Shown: positions 26,335 to 34,510 of the stretch, piece after piece
Numbering within the stretch: position 1 is the first letter of the stretch
Layout of the letters: each line of letters opens with the position of its first letter
Assembly: GCA_022819905.1 (NCBI GenBank)
Contig: JAJEGJ010000081.1
Location: 1-64,000, forward strand
Direction of reading: 5' to 3'
DNA length: 64,000 bases
Origin: Alphaproteobacteria bacterium
GTDB taxonomy: Bacteria > Pseudomonadota > Alphaproteobacteria > TMED109
The notes under the pieces: generated by a model
Database searches by the model: none
The model's input: the letters and a program-made list of their open reading frames with translations, nothing else
Told to the model about the DNA's origin: nothing
Program-made: the position numbers and the translations under genes

Positions 26335-27104
26335 GGCCGCCTCCCGAGGCGTTCGAGGTGAGCGACCGCGGTCTCCCGGGCCGTGTCGCCCTCTGCGGCG
26401 ATGGCTTCGAGCGCGGCCGCGAGGCCGATGTTCCCGGTGATCGCGTCGAACCGCGGCGGGGCGTCGTCCGCGCAGCCGCGGCTCGCGCAGGCCGGGACGC
26501 CGCCCGGCACGGCGACGACGGCCGGGACGCGTTCGACGCCGAACAGCCGAAACAGCCGGGGATCGACGGCGACGCCAGTATCGTGGCCGCCGAGTCGTCG
26601 GCCGACCTCGAGCGCCGTGGCCCGCAGCCCCCCGGGCAGCACGCCCCGCAGCACCAGCGGCGCGCCGGCCCGGGCGGCTTGCCCGACCCACTGCGCCCAA
26701 CTCGGCTCCGGTATCGCCAAGCTCATGAACACGAGCACCTCGGTGGTCTCCGAGGCCGCCGACCCGGCGCGCCCGAGCGCCTCGGCAACCGCGGAGCGGG
26801 CCCAGCCGCCGAGATCGCCGGATTCGAGCGATTCGCTGGCCTCGGCCTGGACCTCGTCGATCAAATCGCGGATGTCCGCAAACTCGTCAGGGGCGGCGGC
26901 TTCCTCGACAACGGCTTCCGCCCGGTCCTCCGCCGACGGCGGATCCTGGGCCAGGGCCGTTCCCGCGCACAGGGCCAGAGCCGCTGCGGCGATTCCCCGA
27001 CCGATGTTCCGCCACGCGCAAGCGTGCCGTGCGCCTGTCCGCCGTGCGCAGCACCGCCCGGCTCGGGGGAGAGCTCCGGCGCGCTGTCCGAGGCTTTGTT
27101 TCAC
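26331..27104 (-). CDS. trbC: Conjugative pilus assembly protein TrbC (F-type)
   Basis: 257 residues from a GTG overlapping the traU stop (GTGA). F-type TrbC pattern: VLVFMSLAIPEPSWAQWV and a thioredoxin-like fold with RLFGVERVPAVVAVPGG. Periplasmic, partner of TraW. The signal peptide core (AAAALALCAGTALAQ) is preceded by an unusually long, Arg/Cys-rich stretch of about 33 residues that carries the shared hairpin motif, so the leader may have been extended by an insertion. Confidence 0.9.
   Translation of the reverse strand: MKQSLGQRAGALPRAGRCCARRTGARHACAWRNIGRGIAAAALALCAGTALAQDPPSAEDRAEAVVEEAAAPDEFADIRDLIDEVQAEASESLESGDLGGWARSAVAEALGRAGSAASETTEVLVFMSLAIPEPSWAQWVGQAARAGAPLVLRGVLPGGLRATALEVGRRLGGHDTGVAVDPRLFRLFGVERVPAVVAVPGGVPACASRGCADDAPPRFDAITGNIGLAAALEAIAAEGDTARETAVAHLERLGRRP
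27041..27054 (-). repeat. 5'-hairpin motif, copy in trbC
   Basis: Minus strand GTGCTGCGCACGGC, identical to the traA copy; stem GTGC/GCAC, loop TGC. It lies about 50 bases after the trbC start, in the extended leader. Confidence 0.5.
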
Positions 27105-28105
27105 AATAGACAGCAATTCCGTTTCCTCCACAGCAGGTAGCCGAAGCTCTCGCCCGAGACGGGCAGTTCGCGCAGCGATTCCCACAGCACCGAGGTCCGG
27201 CCCGTGGGGTTGCAGCCGGCGGCCGGGGACGTCGCCGGCACCGGCTGGGTCATCTGCCAGCGGTACTGGCTTTTCCTCATGATCGGCATCGGGTAGGTCC
27301 CGCACAGCGCAGCCGTCCCCGACGTGCCCCGGGCCAGTCCCGCCCGGTGCAGCCGGTAGACCAGCCGCTGGGCGGCGAGCAGCGACGCCTGCACCCCGCC
27401 GACGTGCGCGGCCACGTTGCCGGTCAGCGGGTACATGCCGCCCTGGCAGCCGGCGCACCAGAACATCCCGTCGAGCGGCAGCCCCGCCGAGGCCGCGGCG
27501 CAGTCCGCCGCGCAGGCCGCCTGCGCGAGCAGGTTGGCGAACAGCGCCGCCTCCGGGTTCAGCAGGAACGACAGCTCGTCGTCGAGCCAGGCCGGATCGA
27601 GCTCCGAGACCCAGGCGATGTCGAGGCTCCCGCCCTCCAGGCACCCAAGGTCGAGCAGCGCGCCGATCCACGACAGCAGCGGGTAGACGTAGTAGTGCGC
27701 GTGCCACACCGAACCCGACGCGCCGTCGCCGCCCGACGAGCCGGTGCGCCCGCGCGCCGCGGGCAGTCCGGGATCGAGGTCGAGCCCGCCGAGGTTCGGA
27801 AAACACCAGGGCGTGCGCGTGACGTCCACCAGCCGGGCCGGCTCCCACACCCCGAGCGAGAGCCCGATGCGCGGGATCGGCGAGCCACAGAAGCAGATCG
27901 GCGAGGACGGGTTGGGCGTGTCCGGCGCGCCCGAGGCCTCGCCGATGTCGACCGGACCGATCGAGATCGGGAACAGGCACTCCCAGCACACGTCGGCGAT
28001 GGGGTTGACGAACCGTCCCGTGCAGGTCTGCGCCGGTGCGCCCGCGGCCCACACGCCGATCCCCACGGCCAGACACGCGGCGACGATCCGCGACGGGCGC
28101 CTCAC
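27101..28105 (-). CDS. traU: Conjugative pilus assembly protein TraU
   Basis: 334 residues (F TraU 330) from a GTG overlapping the ssb stop. Signal peptide ends near AAGAPAQ. Typical TraU features: CTGRFVNPIADVCWECLFPI, ICFCGSP, GLDLDPG, CAGCQGGMYPLTG, TYPMPIMRKSQYRWQ, and paired cysteines throughout. Periplasmic factor needed for DNA transfer. Confidence 0.95.
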   Translation of the reverse strand: MRRPSRIVAACLAVGIGVWAAGAPAQTCTGRFVNPIADVCWECLFPISIGPVDIGEASGAPDTPNPSSPICFCGSPIPRIGLSLGVWEPARLVDVTRTPWCFPNLGGLDLDPGLPAARGRTGSSGGDGASGSVWHAHYYVYPLLSWIGALLDLGCLEGGSLDIAWVSELDPAWLDDELSFLLNPEAALFANLLAQAACAADCAAASAGLPLDGMFWCAGCQGGMYPLTGNVAAHVGGVQASLLAAQRLVYRLHRAGLARGTSGTAALCGTYPMPIMRKSQYRWQMTQPVPATSPAAGCNPTGRTSVLWESLRELPVSGESFGYLLWRKRNCCLL

Positions 28106-28527
28106 GACCCGTCCGCCGGGTCGGGCGACCGCTTCGCGGCCGATGTTTCCGCGCCGGCGGGAGCGCCGTCCGCAGATTGCCGTCCGCCAGGACCGAGCAC
28201 GTTGAGGACGCCCCGGGGGCCGGCGACGACGATCTCGGTGACGGTTCGCTCGTGGCCGTCGCGGTCGTGGTACTGGCGCGTCGCCAGCCGCCCTTCGATC
28301 AGCGCGGCGGCGCCCTTGCGGAGCAGTTTGTCGGCGGCCGCGGCCGCGGCCCCATAGGCCACGACGCGGTGCCATTCCGTGCTCTCGGCCGGCTGGCCGT
28401 CGCGGTCCTTCCAGCGCTCGGTGGTGGCGAGCGCGAACGACGCGGCCTTGTTGCCGTTGTTCAGCGTGCGGATCTCGGGGTCGCGCCCGGCGCGGCCGAG
28501 CAGGGTGACCCGGTTCATGTTCAGCAT
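28102..28527 (-). CDS. ssb: Single-stranded DNA-binding protein
   Basis: 141 residues with the SSB OB-fold: MNRVTLLGRAGRDPEIRTLN, AASFALATTERWKD, EWHRVVAYGAAA, LIEGRLATRQYHD. The C-terminal tail is short and ends in DPADGS, not the DDDIPF-like tip that recruits host proteins. CGGAGACAACCGCC precedes the ATG. Encoded inside the tra operon between traW and traU; it likely coats transferred DNA in the recipient. Confidence 0.93.
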   Translation of the reverse strand: MLNMNRVTLLGRAGRDPEIRTLNNGNKAASFALATTERWKDRDGQPAESTEWHRVVAYGAAAAAADKLLRKGAAALIEGRLATRQYHDRDGHERTVTEIVVAGPRGVLNVLGPGGRQSADGAPAGAETSAAKRSPDPADGS

Positions 28528-29276
28528 GGCGGTTGTCTCCGTTGGTTGGTTCGGGGGGTGGATTCGGGTTGCGGGACACAGCCGGCCGATGGCCGGTCCC
28601 GCACCGGAACCTCGATCAGAAACAGGCGGTTCCCGTCACGGCCATGCTCCCCGCCAGGGGATTGCCCCCCGCCAGGGAATGCCGCCCCGCGTGGGGTCAG
28701 CACCGTGGGCGTGGCGCGGATTGCGAACCGCTCGGCGAGCCGGCCGCCGAGGTCGAAGTAAAACGGCCGCCCGTGTTGGCGCATCAGGTCGAGCGGGCGT
28801 CCGGCGAGCAGCACGATCTTCGCGGGGCGCTCGCGGGCCAGCGCCCAGGCGATTTCGGTCTCGCGCCGCCCGTCGACGAACAGCACGTCGGCGGTGAGTG
28901 TCATGTGCTCGAACGGGTCGATCCGCGTGCCCGCCGCTACGACAACCTCTCCGTCCGGACCCGCGATGTCCTCGACCGCCACGATGGCGGGATCGAACGG
29001 GCGGGCGCCGTGCTCCGTCGCCGGCACGATGCCGGGCACCGGCTCCGGCTCCTCGAGCGAGCGCCGGGCGCGCGCCCGCGCCTCGTCCTCGAGACGCGCC
29101 AGTTCGTCGGAGCGCTCCATGCCGGTCAACCGCGCCTCGATCCCCGCCAGCAGGTCGGGCTCGGCCACCGGCCAGGTCGCGCCGCGAACGCCGAGATCGC
29201 GGGCCGAAGCGGTCGCGGCGGCCATAAGCAGAACGACCGCGGCCGACGCCGCAAATCGGTGGTTGGGCCGCCTCAT
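28521..29276 (-). CDS. traW: Conjugative pilus assembly protein TraW
   Basis: 251 residues (F TraW 210), signal peptide ending near AATASA. Conserved TraW blocks: DLGVRGATWPVAEPDLL, GTRIDPFEHMTLTADVLFVDG, and FYFDLGGRLAERFAIRATPTVLT. The C-terminus is longer than usual, with a Gly/Pro repeat (FPGGGQSPGG) encoded by an imperfect CCCCGCCAGGG repeat. Overlaps ssb by seven bases. Confidence 0.93.
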   Translation of the reverse strand: MRRPNHRFAASAAVVLLMAAATASARDLGVRGATWPVAEPDLLAGIEARLTGMERSDELARLEDEARARARRSLEEPEPVPGIVPATEHGARPFDPAIVAVEDIAGPDGEVVVAAGTRIDPFEHMTLTADVLFVDGRRETEIAWALARERPAKIVLLAGRPLDLMRQHGRPFYFDLGGRLAERFAIRATPTVLTPRGAAFPGGGQSPGGEHGRDGNRLFLIEVPVRDRPSAGCVPQPESTPRTNQRRQPPC

Positions 29277-29869
29277 GGTTGCCTCTCCCTATCCGCACCG
29301 TCCGCGGCCGCTTCCTCGCGGATGTCCTGCGGGCCCACCAGCGGCCCGTCGAGGCCCAGCCAGGGGATGTCCGGCAGGGGCACGGCGCGCCCGAGGATGC
29401 GCGAGCGCGGAACCAGCCCGATCTCCGCGTAGCGGCTGTCGTGGCTGTCGGGATGATCCGCGTGCAGGTAGTAGCGGCCCGCCGGGATCGTGCCCGGCGC
29501 GATCGGCGCAAGCCGCCGGCCGTCGAGCGCGCGCGGCTTGGCCCGGCCGGCGGCAACGCCGTCGATCCGCACCGTGCCGTCGGCGTCCACGGCGATGTCC
29601 GCGCCCGGCAGTCCCCGGACCGCCTTGAGATACGGCGCCGGGGCGTTCAGGCCGTCCGGCGGCTCGAACATCACCTCCGCGCCCAGCGCGGGCTCACCGA
29701 ACAGGGGCAGCCGCAGGTAGCCCCAGGCGTCGTCGGACCAGCTCGCGTTGAAATGCACCAGCGAGAGCAGCATCAGCCACAACGCCAGCAAACCGAGCAG
29801 CAACACCAGCGTGGCATGGCCGCGTTCGCGCTCCGGCCGCGCGCGCCCCGGGGTTCTCCGCGCCGTCAT
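29273..29869 (-). CDS. S26-family signal peptidase-like protein (TraF/TrhF type)
   Basis: 198 residues: one N-terminal membrane segment (TLVLLLGLLALWLMLLSLV), a Ser region (NASWSDDAWGYL), the S26 Lys motif PYLKAVRGLPG, and a C-terminal block GRYYLHADHPDSHDSRY matching the conserved S26 box. TrhF-like peptidases in some IncHI/SXT-type systems process pilin or other secreted proteins; classical F relies on host LepB. Overlaps trbI and traW by ATGA. Probably matures TraA. Confidence 0.82.
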   Translation of the reverse strand: MTARRTPGRARPERERGHATLVLLLGLLALWLMLLSLVHFNASWSDDAWGYLRLPLFGEPALGAEVMFEPPDGLNAPAPYLKAVRGLPGADIAVDADGTVRIDGVAAGRAKPRALDGRRLAPIAPGTIPAGRYYLHADHPDSHDSRYAEIGLVPRSRILGRAVPLPDIPWLGLDGPLVGPQDIREEAAADGADRERQP

Positions 29870-30294
29870 GGCCGGGGCTCCGCATCCGCCCCTCGGACAC
29901 CCGCCGGATGGTCGTGCGTCCCGGTGCTGCCGCCCGCCAGGGTGCCGCCGCCCGCCAGGGTCTGCGCGATCTCCGCCCGCACCTCGGCCGTCAGGTCGGG
30001 CGCGCCGGCGGCCACGCCGCGGATCGGCAGCAGCACCGCGCCGTGGCGCTTCGCGACCGTTGCGAGCGCGTCCTCCAGCGCCTGCGCCCAGGCGCGCGTC
30101 GCCGCCGCCGTCGCCTCGGCGCTTCCGCCGGCGTTGGCCGCGATCCCGGCGTGCTCGGCCACGAGCTCCGTCAATCCCACGGTGGCGATCCGCGGGACCG
30201 CCTCGACCATGTGCCGGGCGATCCCCGCGCCCACCGCGGCCGCCACGCCGAGGTTCAGCAGCACGGCGCAGCCGAGCAGGCGCAGCTCGCTCAC
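29866..30294 (-). CDS. trbI: F-type TrbI pilus-length protein
   Basis: 142 residues (F TrbI 128): one N-terminal membrane segment (LRLLGCAVLLNLGVAAAVG) and helical periplasmic part with AEHAG and ALEDALATVAKRHGAVLLPI. Assigned by that pattern and its place between traC and traW, where F carries trbI. The C-terminal tail is Gly/Thr-rich (AGGGTLAGGSTGT). Confidence 0.78.
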   Translation of the reverse strand: MSELRLLGCAVLLNLGVAAAVGAGIARHMVEAVPRIATVGLTELVAEHAGIAANAGGSAEATAAATRAWAQALEDALATVAKRHGAVLLPIRGVAAGAPDLTAEVRAEIAQTLAGGGTLAGGSTGTHDHPAGVRGADAEPRP

Positions 30295-30647
30295 GTCCCG
30301 AACTCCCCGGCGGCGTGGCCGCTCATCTGGCGCCGCGCCGCCGCCTCGCGGCGGCTGGACATCGACAGGTACGCGCGCGTGTCCCGGTGCTTGAACCAGG
30401 CCGTTCCGTCCTCGTCGTGGAACATGTAGAAGTAGTGCCCGGCCCAGCGGGGATCGGCGCGCTCGGCGGACAGCAGCCCGGCGAGGATGGCCGCGCGGAA
30501 CACCTCCTCGGCGTCGCGGACCACCGTCCGCTTCGGGGCGCGCCGCCGGTCACGCCGCCGGTCACGCGGCGAGCGGCCGGCCTTCGTTTTCCGGGTGCGT
30601 TTCATGTTGCGGTGGCTCCGCGGCGGTCTTCGCCAGGTGTGCGGCAT
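30291..30647 (-). CDS. Small basic protein of unknown function
   Basis: 118 residues from the ATG at 30647, chosen because AACAGGAG lies just before it. The N-terminal third is strongly basic (RRRDRRRAPKR); the C-terminal part has the compact stretch HYFYMFHDEDGTAWFKHRD. Not recognised. It overlaps trbI by ATGA and follows the HD-like gene, so it is part of the tra operon. Confidence 0.65.
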   Translation of the reverse strand: MPHTWRRPPRSHRNMKRTRKTKAGRSPRDRRRDRRRAPKRTVVRDAEEVFRAAILAGLLSAERADPRWAGHYFYMFHDEDGTAWFKHRDTRAYLSMSSRREAAARRQMSGHAAGEFGT

Positions 30648-30687
30648 CGCGGTTCTCCTGTTTATCGGTTGGGTTCGCGCCGGCGTC

Positions 30688-31359
30688 TTACGGGCCGGTC
30701 GGGCTTGCGGGTTTCGCGCCCGCGCCGTCGTTGGCGGGCGGGCGGGTCAGATCCCCGAAGCGCTTCAGCCACCCCCGCGCGGCCTTGCCCGGCTCGACCG
30801 GGCGGATGCGGCGCTTGAGCGGCGGGAACGCGACGCCGGCGCTCGGGGTAAATCCAGCATCCGGGAGATCGCGGCGCTCGGCCGCGTCGGTCATGCGCGC
30901 GACGAAGCGCAGGAGATCCTCCTGTTCGGCCGTCGGCGCGCCTTCGAGTCCGGCGGCTTCGAGCACCGCCCGGTCGATGGCCGCCCCGTCGCGCCGGTGA
31001 CGCTCGGCGGCCCGGGCCGAGATGGAGCCTCCGGCTTCGGCATCGCCGAGCCAGGCGATCCGCGCGTCGGCGAGCAGCGCCCGCAGCGCGAGCGTGCGGC
31101 GCTCGTCGCCGTCCAGCCCGTCGAGCGCCTCGACGGCCTCGCTGGCCACCGCCGCGCGCTGCGCGACGGAGTAGAACCGGCGGGCGCGCCCGCTCCAGCG
31201 GCAGGTGTTCGCCAGCACGTGCGCCAGCGCCTCGAAGTCGATGCCGGCGGCCGTCAGCCCGGCCGGGTCCCCCGGCCACCGCTGCGCGGAGCGGGCCTGT
31301 GCGGAGCCGCTCCGTGCCTTGGCTTCGCCGCGGGCGTGTCTCGTTCTGGATGCGCTCAT
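30688..31359 (-). CDS. Degenerate HD-domain phosphohydrolase homologue (YfbR-like), predicted inactive
   Basis: 223 residues whose pattern follows small HD-domain nucleotide phosphohydrolases block by block: IDFEALAHVLANTCRWSG, FYSVAQ, an ALLHDAxEAYLGD-like stretch and a C-terminal VEPGKAARGWLKRFGDL. The metal-binding residues are lost: the His after FYSVAQ is Arg (AQRAAV), and the HD dyad reads LLADARIAWLGD. A later Asp (RMTDAAERRDL) is retained. It overlaps traC (ATGA). A binding or regulatory rather than catalytic role is inferred. Confidence 0.65.
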   Translation of the reverse strand: MSASRTRHARGEAKARSGSAQARSAQRWPGDPAGLTAAGIDFEALAHVLANTCRWSGRARRFYSVAQRAAVASEAVEALDGLDGDERRTLALRALLADARIAWLGDAEAGGSISARAAERHRRDGAAIDRAVLEAAGLEGAPTAEQEDLLRFVARMTDAAERRDLPDAGFTPSAGVAFPPLKRRIRPVEPGKAARGWLKRFGDLTRPPANDGAGAKPASPTGP

Positions 31360-33950
31360 GCGCGTCCTCCTTTATCGTTCGTTTGATGCGTTGCGGATTC
31401 GGGTTGCGGACGGCCGCCTTCTCCGGGCCCGGTGTCGGCCCGCGCCACCGTCGGCCGCTCCGCGCCGACGACGCGGTCGATGGCCTCGACGGTGGACAGC
31501 CCCCCGGCCTTGAGCCGCTCGACCTCGGCGAACGCCGGGCCGCGCGAGGAGTAGAGCGCCACCGACCACGGATCGAGCACCAGCCTCGCCACGCGCCAGC
31601 CGTCCGGGCCGTGCAGCACCAGTTCGGCGAACCGCCCGTCGGCGGTGGTCAGGCTTTTCAGCGCCTGCTCCATGCCCGGGTCGCAATGGATGCGCTTTTC
31701 GGACTTGAGCAGCTCCACCGACTCGTCCTTCTGGGCCAAAAAAATCACCCAGTCGGAGTTCTCCCAGGCGGCGCGCGCGGCGGGGTTGGCGTAGTAGTCG
31801 TTCACCGACTGCGTGCCGGTGACGAGCGCGCCCCGGTACTTCCTCGCGCGCCGCGCCGCGCCCTCCAGGAACGCCCGGCTGTCCTCGCCGGAGAGCAGGT
31901 CCCAGGCCTCGTCGATGACGATGGCCTTCGCGCGCGTTCTCTCGCCGTGGTACATGCGCTGGGTGGCGAGGAACACCACCAGCATCAGCACCACCGCCTG
32001 CAGGTCGCCCCGGCCCTTCAACTCGGCCAGTTCGAACACGGTGATCGCCTGCCCCAGGTCCGGCACCGCCGATCCCTCGAACAGCCGCCCCATCGAACCG
32101 CCCTGGCACCAGGGGCCGAGCGCGGTGGCCATGTCGTTCGCGCGGCGGTCTCCGCGTTCCGCAAGATGGCGGCGGACGGTGGCGAGGTCGGCGCCGTTGC
32201 CGGCCTCGTCCCAGGCGCCCGCGATCGCCTCGTTGATGAGCGCCGCCTCGATGTCGTCGATCGCGCCCCTTCTGCGGCACATGCGCGAGAGCACGCCCGC
32301 GAGCATCGCGAAGCACTCCTCGCGGTAGTCGCCGTCCGCTTGCGCCGCGGCGGCGTCGATCATCGCGAACGGGTTCAGCCGCGCGGCGTCCTTGCCGAAC
32401 GCGATGAACGTCCCGCCGAGCGCCTCCGCGGCGTGCTGGAACGAGCGCCCGTCGTCGATGACCACCGCCTCGCCGCCCGCGCCGACGATGCCGGCCACCA
32501 GTTCCTGCATCAGCACCGACTTGCCGGAACCGGACTTGCCGGTGACCGCGACGTTGTAGTTGCCGGCGGTGTTCGCGAACGGCGACCAACCGGCGGGCTG
32601 CCCGCGCCTCCCGATGAGCAGGAGCGCCGGCGGCGTTTCCGGATCGCCGGGCTGGCCGCGCCACTCGCCGTGCACCGGGGCGAGGTTGACCGCCGCGGAG
32701 GTGAGCAGGGTCCTCATGCGGCCCATGCGCTCCAGGTCATCGGCCAGGCCGCCCGCCGGGACCATCGGCAGCCCGGCGAGCCAGGAGGGCAATTGCACGT
32801 AGCGCTCGGCGGCGACTCTCCAACCCTGGCCGTGGTAGATGGCGCGCACCGCCTGCTCGGCCTCGTCGATGGCGTCGAGCGGGGCGTAGACCGCCACCGT
32901 GTAACAGGCGCGCACCAGCCGTTCGCCGTCCTTGAGCCGCTCGGTCACGAACTGCCAGTCGCGGGCTTTTTCGGGGAGGCCCGGCAGGTATCTTGCGATG
33001 CCCGTGCCGGCCTGCTGCGTGGCCCGCGCGGCCTTCAGGAACGCGCGCTCCCCCGCCGCCTCGTCGCCGGTCAGGACCGTGAGGCAGGTCAGCGCCGGAC
33101 AGCCCGGCTGCAGGAACTCGCGGTGGAAGTCGCCGATCAGCGCGTTGCCGCGCCAGCCCGGCCAGACCTCCGGGAACGCCGCCGCTGTGAGCACCCGCAC
33201 CGCCACGTCCGCGCCGTCGGCATGGTGGAACACCAGGCCCGTCGGGGCGACGGTGAGCGCGCGCCCGGGGGCGGCGCACTGCAGGTGCAGCGGATCGCGG
33301 GGCGACCAGCGACGATCCGGGCGGGCGAGCCCGCCGTCATCGGCGTCGGCCAGGTCGGGAGCGATCAGCTCAGCGGCCAGGGACAGCAGATCGTCGGGGT
33401 TGAGACGATGGGCCGTGGCGCCGGCGGAGGCCAGCGTGCCCTCCAACGCGCGGCGAAAGCCGCCGAGCGCGGTCTCGGGCGCCGGGCCCGGCGGCCCCGC
33501 CAGGGACGCGCAGACGAACACCCGGTAGTCGGAAAGCGTGAACGGCGGGCCGCCAGGGTGCAGCGCTCGCCAGCCAGCGTGCGACAGCAGCCGCTCGCGG
33601 CGCTCCCGCATCGCGGCCTGCACTTCGCCGGCCCCGCGCCGCGGCGCGCCCCAGGCATCGAGCGCCGCGCCGAACCGGGGGCTCGCCCAATGGATGACCT
33701 GCACGATGCAATGCTCCGGCGCGGCGTCGGCCAGCGTACCCGAGAGCGCGCTCAGGGTCTCGGCGTCGATGCCCGCGAACGGCGGGATCTCGATCGCGAA
33801 TCCGACGCCGGAGGCGTTGACGTAGAGTTCGGCGGCCTCGTCGAAGGCGCGCCAGGGCAACAGTCCGTGCAGCGCGGCCGGAACGTCCGGCGGGGACCAC
33901 GGCTCCAGCCCCGCCGGGCCCTCGAACAGGTCCGCGAAGCGATGCAGCAT
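31356..33950 (-). CDS. traC: Type IV secretion ATPase TraC (VirB4 family)
   Basis: 864 residues (F TraC 876) from the ATG overlapping the traV stop (TGATG). Walker A TGKSGSGKSVLMQEL (Lys477), Walker B AIVIDEAWDLLSG, and SVNDYYANPAARAAWENSD as in other TraC proteins. Cytoplasmic, membrane-associated ATPase that energises pilus assembly. A longer in-frame start upstream would overrun traV and is rejected. Confidence 0.95.
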   Translation of the reverse strand: MLHRFADLFEGPAGLEPWSPPDVPAALHGLLPWRAFDEAAELYVNASGVGFAIEIPPFAGIDAETLSALSGTLADAAPEHCIVQVIHWASPRFGAALDAWGAPRRGAGEVQAAMRERRERLLSHAGWRALHPGGPPFTLSDYRVFVCASLAGPPGPAPETALGGFRRALEGTLASAGATAHRLNPDDLLSLAAELIAPDLADADDGGLARPDRRWSPRDPLHLQCAAPGRALTVAPTGLVFHHADGADVAVRVLTAAAFPEVWPGWRGNALIGDFHREFLQPGCPALTCLTVLTGDEAAGERAFLKAARATQQAGTGIARYLPGLPEKARDWQFVTERLKDGERLVRACYTVAVYAPLDAIDEAEQAVRAIYHGQGWRVAAERYVQLPSWLAGLPMVPAGGLADDLERMGRMRTLLTSAAVNLAPVHGEWRGQPGDPETPPALLLIGRRGQPAGWSPFANTAGNYNVAVTGKSGSGKSVLMQELVAGIVGAGGEAVVIDDGRSFQHAAEALGGTFIAFGKDAARLNPFAMIDAAAAQADGDYREECFAMLAGVLSRMCRRRGAIDDIEAALINEAIAGAWDEAGNGADLATVRRHLAERGDRRANDMATALGPWCQGGSMGRLFEGSAVPDLGQAITVFELAELKGRGDLQAVVLMLVVFLATQRMYHGERTRAKAIVIDEAWDLLSGEDSRAFLEGAARRARKYRGALVTGTQSVNDYYANPAARAAWENSDWVIFLAQKDESVELLKSEKRIHCDPGMEQALKSLTTADGRFAELVLHGPDGWRVARLVLDPWSVALYSSRGPAFAEVERLKAGGLSTVEAIDRVVGAERPTVARADTGPGEGGRPQPESATHQTNDKGGRA

Positions 33951-34510
33951 CAGGGCGTCCTCCAGGCCGTGTGCGCGATCACGACGCGCACCCACGACGC
34001 CTCGCGGTAGACGCCAGCCTCGTCCACGTACGGCGCGATCCAGATGCGGCCGACGGTCTCGGGAAGCCGAACGTCGGCCGCGGGGTTCGCCGCGCTCGCC
34101 GCGGGTTCCGGTGCATCGCGCGGCGGAGCGGAGGCATCGGACGGTTCGCGGCCGCCATCGGCTTCCAGCAGCCGGGCGAACCACTGGAACGGACGGCAGA
34201 ACGCAGGACAGTCGCGGGCGGCCTCGGGCTCTGTGACCTCAATGGTCATGCCGGGCGCGCTGGCGGACGTCCGCGTATCGGCGCGCCTCGCGACCGGCGG
34301 TTGCGCCACGGGTTCGGCACCCGGCACCGCGGGGTCGGCGTCCCGCACGGCGGGATCCGCGGAGGCGACGCTCACGCAGCGCGCGCCCTGCGCGAGCGGG
34401 CACTGCCAGTCCTCGCCGATGTGGGTCGCGGCGCAGCCCGCCAGCGTCAGGGCGGCCACGGCCGCCATCGCCGGCGCCATTGCGCGCCGGAGCGTGTTCT
34501 CAACCGTCAT
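33950..34510 (-). CDS. traV: Lipoprotein TraV, outer-membrane core component
   Basis: 186 residues (F TraV 171) with a lipobox LTLAGC (Cys26) and a CxxxxxxxxC pattern soon after (WQCPLAQGARC), characteristic of TraV. It is the VirB7-like part of the TraV-TraK-TraB core complex. The C-terminus contains VGRIWIAPYVDEAGVYREASWVRVV, also typical. Pro/Ala/Asp-rich middle section. Confidence 0.92.
   Translation of the reverse strand: MTVENTLRRAMAPAMAAVAALTLAGCAATHIGEDWQCPLAQGARCVSVASADPAVRDADPAVPGAEPVAQPPVARRADTRTSASAPGMTIEVTEPEAARDCPAFCRPFQWFARLLEADGGREPSDASAPPRDAPEPAASAANPAADVRLPETVGRIWIAPYVDEAGVYREASWVRVVIAHTAWRTP

Noticed and set aside
28640-28700. CCCCGCCAGGG repeat in the 3' end of traW as a regulatory element
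   Set aside because: In-frame Gly/Pro coding repeat; no hairpin or site logic beyond that.
31299-34010. 903-codon plus-strand frame opposite traC
   Set aside because: Shadow frame; TraC Walker motifs show the real strand.
33951-34184. N-terminal extension of traC into traV
   Set aside because: Covers the lipoprotein gene and is Arg-rich; MLHRFADLFEG is the expected start.
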